A stretch of DNA of 64,000 bases from Polaromonas sp. (lineage in GTDB: Bacteria > Pseudomonadota > Gammaproteobacteria > Burkholderiales > Burkholderiaceae_C), in assembly GCA_021731285.1 (NCBI GenBank), contig JAKFXR010000027.1, forward strand, positions 1 to 64,000. Direction: 5' to 3'. Shown one piece after another: positions 60,926-64,000 of this stretch. Both the position numbers and the translations under genes were made by a program. Numbering within the stretch: the first letter of the stretch is position 1; each line of letters opens with the position of its first letter. The notes under the pieces are model-generated. The model made no database searches. It was given only the letters and a program-made list of their open reading frames with translations, and was not told the origin of the DNA.

Positions 60926-61495
60926 TCAGTCTTCGATACCACGCTGTGCGGGCACACCAGCCTTGAAGTGGTGTTTGATGAGGGTCATCTCGGTCACCGT
61001 GTCGGCCAGCTCGATCAGTTCGGCCGGGGCATTGCGGCCCGTGAGCACCACGTGCACATGCGGTGGGCGGTTGCGCAGGCATTCCAAAATGCTCTCCAGC
61101 GCAACCCAGCCGTAGCGCAAGGGATACATGATTTCATCGAGCACCACCATGAAGTGCTCGCCAGCCATCACGGTGGCGCTGGCCTTGGCCCAGCCCTCTT
61201 GCGCCAGTGCGGCGGAGTGGTCAAGGTCGCGGCTCTTCCAGCTAAAGCCATCGCCCAGGCCTTCAATGGGCACACCCAGTTGTTCAAACAAACGGTGCTC
61301 ACCAAAGCGCGCGCTGGGCACCTTCATGAACTGGTACACCTTGATTTTCTTGCCCCGGCCATGGGCGCGCAGGGCTAGGCCAAAGGCGGCTGTGCTTTTG
61401 CCCTTGCCGTGGCCGGTGTTGATGAGGATGAGGCCGCGGCGCTCGGCCGTGGGGACAACCCGTTCGTAATCGACGGGTGGGGTTTCAATCTGCAT
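60926..61495 (-). CDS. cobO: cob(I)yrinic acid a,c-diamide adenosyltransferase
   Basis: 189 residues from ATG at 61495; the longer open frame upstream covers cobB remnants. P-loop INTGHGKGKSTAAFGLALRA, then KVYQFMKVPSARFGEHRLFE, VVLDEIMYPLRYGW and HVVLTGRNAPAELIELADTV are CobO/BtuR signatures. It adds the adenosyl upper ligand. The start overlaps a short frame that ends in the spacer after cobB. Confidence 0.93.
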   Translation of the reverse strand: MQIETPPVDYERVVPTAERRGLILINTGHGKGKSTAAFGLALRAHGRGKKIKVYQFMKVPSARFGEHRLFEQLGVPIEGLGDGFSWKSRDLDHSAALAQEGWAKASATVMAGEHFMVVLDEIMYPLRYGWVALESILECLRNRPPHVHVVLTGRNAPAELIELADTVTEMTLIKHHFKAGVPAQRGIED

Positions 61496-61677
61496 GGGAG
61501 CCCTCTTGGGAGTTTGGGGTGACCTTGGGCAGCGCAATCCACTGCCCCTGCACGGTGTGGACAGCAATGCGTCGGTCGAATACGTATCCAGCGCCAGTGC
61601 GCCCAGAGCAGCGAAAGAACGCATGCCTGCATCATGGCTTGGCTCCTGGAGCTTCGGAGGGCAGCGCAGCCCGCCGC

Positions 61678-62588
61678 TAGGGTCTGCGCATGCAGTTCGG
61701 GGTAGCCGCCGGGAATCCACAGCGCATCGCATGCGGGCAGCGCCGCATCGGCCAGCGGCGAAAAAAACACCAACTCGGCACGCAGCGCACGCAGGGTGTC
61801 GAGGTTGGCGGCGTAAATAAAGCAGAAGGCCGCATCGCATGCAATCGCAATCGTTTTGCCATGCAAAGTAAGGAGTCCGTGCGAAATAGATGCAGCGACT
61901 TCAGGTGCCACAAAGTCCACCGCCCAACGCTGCAAACCCTCCAGCGTCATCTGGCCCATCGGAGTGGTGGTCAATGCGTCGGCAGCCGCACCCAAGCGCT
62001 GCATCGCATCCACCACTTCGGTGGCGACCATCAACCCCAGGTGCCGCTCAGGCAGGGTCATGGCGGCATTGCGCATTACGGCCCCCCATCCATTGATCGG
62101 CGGCCACGCTGCCCTGCGGCATGACCGTATGGCGTTCGCTGGCCACACGGTTGGCCAGCACACCGGCCCAGGGCATGTTGGGCCGGTAATGCTGTAGGCC
62201 AAAGGCCACCGCTCCGAAGGTGCCCGCCATGGCAGACGCATCCACCACCGCCAACACGGGCAGACCAAAGCGCTGCGCCAGGTCTGCCGCGCTGGGATCA
62301 CCGTCAAACAGGCCCATCACGCTTTCCACAAGGATCAGGTCCGCCTCTAGCGCCGCCGCATGCAGGCGCGCATGGCAATCGGCCTCGCCGGTCATCCACA
62401 AATCGAGCTGGTGCACGGTTGTACCTGAGGCCAGCGTGTGCCAGCAGGGATCCAAAAAAATCGGGTCCGCACTTGAACACCCGCACCCGCCGGCCTTGGC
62501 GCGTGTGCAAACGCGCCAGGGCCGCGGTGATGGTGGTCTTACCCTGGCCAGAGGCCGGGGCGGCGACAAGGATGGCGGGTGTTTTCAC
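61678..62588 (-). pseudogene. cobB: cobyrinate (hydrogenobyrinate) a,c-diamide synthase, frameshifted and truncated
   Basis: GTG at 62588 opens KTPAILVAAPASGQGKTTIT, the CobB P-loop start, to FKCGPDF. At a run of seven T (plus strand A7, 62455-62461) the frame breaks; one base fewer restores CGPDFLDP. The next frame carries ESVMGLFDGDPSAADLAQRF to QWMGG; a G6 run (C6, 62082-62087) breaks it again, one base fewer restoring MGAVMRNAAMTLPERHLG. Homology continues to GGYPELHAQTL and ends at about 61680. The glutaminase half with its catalytic Cys (about 150 residues) is absent. Either decay or, for the two indels, sequencing error; the missing end is real in this assembly. Confidence 0.85.
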
Positions 62589-62613
62589 AAACTAACCAGA
62601 CTCTCGTCTTTCT

Positions 62614-62730
62614 TCACGGCACAGCAGGAGTACACGGCCACCCCAGCGCAGGAAAAGCAGCCGACAAGGCACACCCAAGCACCGCCAAGCGTGTTTGATC
62701 AATACCGGTTTGCATGAAATAAAACCCCAT
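62614..62730 (-). CDS. 38-codon frame after the riboswitch, perhaps a TonB-receptor start remnant
   Basis: ATG at 62730 has GGAGGG seven to twelve bases upstream, one of the best ribosome sites in the region. It reads MGFYFMQTGIDQTRLAVLGC and continues ALSAAFPALGWPCTPAVP to a TGA. DQTRLAVLGCALSAAFPALG looks like the signal peptide of BtuB-type TonB receptors, which often follow cobalamin riboswitches. It may be a truncated receptor gene or a real leader peptide; 25 bases before cobB. Confidence 0.45.
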   Translation of the reverse strand: MGFYFMQTGIDQTRLAVLGCALSAAFPALGWPCTPAVP

Positions 62731-62794
62731 AAGAACCCTCCCTGGCTTCCCCGCCTGGGCATGGGCGTCAAGACTGCGCGCGCACGTGCAGCCA

Positions 62795-63006
62795 CCTTGT
62801 TGGCCGGTATCCGGGCTGGTGGAGCGACTTGCCAAGCCTTCCCAGACGCGTGTTCAAACGCCCAGTGGCTGTGTGTTGGCAGTTGAATCGGGGGATTCGT
62901 CCACTTACCGTTGCGGGGGCAGCGCAGGTTAGGTTCGGCGTTGACCGCTTCCCCCTCCTGCTTCCCGTTGAACTGCGGCGTGGGAACCACACCGCGAGCA
63001 CCAACA
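62795..63006 (-). promoter_or_regulatory. cobalamin (AdoCbl) riboswitch
   Basis: Minus-strand RNA has the conserved elements in order: GGTGCTCGCGG entry, TTCAACGGGAAGCAGG, CTGCGCTGCCCCCGCAACGG followed by TAAG, AGCCACTGGGC, TGGGAAGGC, and the B12 box AGCCCGGATACCGGCC (62802-62817). This is the class I cobalamin aptamer. It precedes the 38-codon frame and cobB, so it should turn off the cobB-O-W-N-chlI-chlD-DUF1636-cbtB-cbtA operon when B12 is plentiful. No clear terminator hairpin was seen, which favours control of translation or a structure I could not resolve. Confidence 0.93.
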
Positions 63007-63322
63007 AGGCTATTCTAGGCTAAATGTTCGACCTACCACAGCCTCAAAGACCGCTTGGCTATCCACTTGTTTGCAAGACAGACCGACCCAAACGCAACTG
63101 CCAAAATCATGTCCATGGGTCACGTCCGGACACCTGAACAATGACCCATGTCCACGACTCTAAACCTTACCCCTGTAGGAAGGTCAAGCGCTTAAATGCT
63201 TTTTATTGTTACGTGATCTCCGTCCGCCTACTCCACCATGGTTTTGGGATCACAAGCGCAGGCAAGCCACTGCATTGCAGCGGTCCTTCTGGTCCAAAAG
63301 CCACCGGGAAGAGCGGCGCCGG
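63007..63322. other. gene-free stretch between riboswitch and merR
   Basis: No frame with a credible start or composition is seen on either strand. It should hold the promoter of the riboswitch-led operon near 63010-63060 (minus strand), but I could not fix -35/-10 boxes with confidence. ACATGTCCATGGGTCA and TGACCCATG near 63110-63150 form a short inverted pair of TGACCCATG/CATGGGTCA around 63113-63150. Nothing else is recognised. Confidence 0.4.
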
Positions 63323-63733
63323 TCAGTAAGCGTCATGGAGTGCAGAAATTAAAGGGCAAGAAATGCTTCCCTTGGCCGAGCGGCAGTCCTCCACTAGAGT
63401 GCTCAGGACTGACTCTATGCGGCGTAGATCATCCAACTTTTCACGAACGCCCACCAGTTTGTGCTCGGCCAGGCCTCTGGCCTCTTGGCAATGGGTGCCA
63501 TCCTCCAGCCTCAGCAGTTCCGAAATTTCGTCCAAGCTAAAACCCAGGCGCTGGGCAGATTTCACAAACCTCACACGGCTTACCTCCGCGGCCCCATAAC
63601 GTCGAATACTGCCATATGGGCGTTCTGGTTCCGCCAGCAAACCTTTACGCTGGTAGAACCGGATGGTTTCAACATTGACATCAGCTGCGGCAGCAAACTC
63701 GCCAATTGTCAGCTGGCTCACAATTTTTTCCAT
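63323..63733 (-). CDS. merR: mercury-responsive regulator MerR
   Basis: 136 residues from the ATG giving [19 protein letters not shown]; 17 further codons are open upstream but lie over the operator. HTH at about 8-30, [12 protein letters not shown] and [20 protein letters not shown] follow. The three Hg-binding cysteines are present: [15 protein letters not shown] and SISCPLI. It represses and, with Hg(II), activates the divergent merT promoter. GGAG lies nine bases before the ATG. Confidence 0.94.
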   Translation of the reverse strand: MEKIVSQLTIGEFAAAADVNVETIRFYQRKGLLAEPERPYGSIRRYGAAEVSRVRFVKSAQRLGFSLDEISELLRLEDGTHCQEARGLAEHKLVGVREKLDDLRRIESVLSTLVEDCRSAKGSISCPLISALHDAY

Positions 63734-63737
63734 GTGC

Positions 63738-63768
63738 TTGACTCCGTACTTAAGTACGGAAGTAATCT
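63738..63768 (+). promoter_or_regulatory. MerR operator and merT promoter
   Basis: TTGACT (-35, 63738-63743), a 19-bp spacer, TAATCT (-10, 63763-63768). The spacer starts with the perfect 16-base palindrome CCGTACTTAAGTACGG (63744-63759), the standard mer operator. The merT ATG begins seven bases after the -10 box. Confidence 0.92.
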
Positions 63769-63774
63769 TACGCC

Positions 63775-64000
63775 ATGAAATCAAGCATTACTACGGACCA
63801 ACTCGCCGCCACGCAACAGCGGAAACAGGGTGGCCCCATCGCTCTAATTACCGGCGGCGTTGCAGCCTTTCTAGCATCCGCCTGCTGCCTCGGCCCACTG
63901 GTGCTGATTCTGTTGGGATTTAGTGGCGCCTGGATTGGCAATCTGGCCCTCCTGGAGCCTTATCGACCCTTCTTTATTGGAATTGCCCTGTTGGCTTTGT
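63775..64000 (+). CDS. merT: mercuric ion transporter MerT, cut by right edge
   Basis: First 75 codons. [20 protein letters not shown] is an unusually long polar start, then [20 protein letters not shown] with the mercury-binding CC pair in helix I, and [31 protein letters not shown], all MerT. It moves Hg(II) from MerP to MerA across the inner membrane. No other in-frame ATG, GTG or TTG is available before helix I, and no ribosome site is visible; the mRNA may be leaderless. Continues beyond the window, presumably to merP and merA. Confidence 0.93.
   Translation, partial: MKSSITTDQLAATQQRKQGGPIALITGGVAAFLASACCLGPLVLILLGFSGAWIGNLALLEPYRPFFIGIALLAL

Noticed and set aside
62592-62990. 132-codon minus-strand frame across the riboswitch
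   Set aside because: It runs through the conserved aptamer, whose RNA motifs explain the sequence; no ribosome site or protein family.

Overview
The window reads as a chromosomal segment of a Betaproteobacterium, most likely of the Comamonadaceae (Polaromonas/Rhodoferax type). This is inferred from gene content and style: a pca beta-ketoadipate operon under an IclR regulator, cytochrome c4, a DUF1841 protein, a CobN with ChlI/ChlD-like partners instead of CobS/CobT, GC-rich coding sequence, and short dispersed hairpin repeats in the intergenic gaps. No database search was possible, so the taxonomic statement is inference.

Layout. 1-13400 looks like core chromosome: a ParA-like ATPase cut by the left edge, a membrane Ser/Thr kinase beside a cyclase-FHA protein, a TSUP transporter, pcaF/pcaJ/pcaI with divergent pcaR and a clear operator, small conserved proteins, cytochrome c4, a MoxR ATPase/VWA pair and tRNA-Arg(CCU). 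13635-19929 is a type I restriction-modification operon, hsdM-hsdS-fic-hsdR, with a Fic gene lodged between hsdS and hsdR and an array of TGTCGA boxes in front of fic. 20021-22256 holds a Nudix hydrolase, cysM and a tRNA-Leu(CAA) gene whose anticodon is split by a 228-nt group I intron, preceded by a loose copy of the tRNA 5' half.

22727-43700 is accessory: a methyltransferase and a DMT exporter with a His-rich tail, a CueR/MerR-controlled small membrane protein, ynfA, an envelope cassette (lspA, dsbB, a DsbA-like protein, a Sco protein, an L,D-transpeptidase), czcD, a Zn/Cd/Pb-type P1B ATPase with divergent cadR-type regulator, and czcI-C-B-A followed by a PII-like protein. Its right edge is scarred: an integrase with one amber codon, the last ~60 residues of a CusA-type pump, and two remnants of the same cusF-like gene start on either side of the czc block.

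43714-63006 is an aerobic-type (late-cobalt-insertion) cobalamin cluster: bluB, cobA | cobG-H-I-J | cobK | cobL-E-M-F, and on the minus strand cobB*-O-W-N-chlI-chlD-DUF1636-cbtB-cbtA. A cobalamin riboswitch (62795-63006) heads the minus-strand operon, followed by a stub resembling the start of a TonB-receptor gene. cobB is broken: two homopolymer indels and a missing glutaminase half. The window ends in a mercury operon, merR and the first 75 codons of merT, with a textbook MerR promoter that appears to place the transcript start on the merT ATG.

The strongest candidates for something not routinely described are the intron-split tRNA-Leu(CAA) with its duplicated 5' half, and the fic gene inside a restriction operon with a helically phased TGTCGA operator array whose central palindrome exactly fills the promoter spacer.
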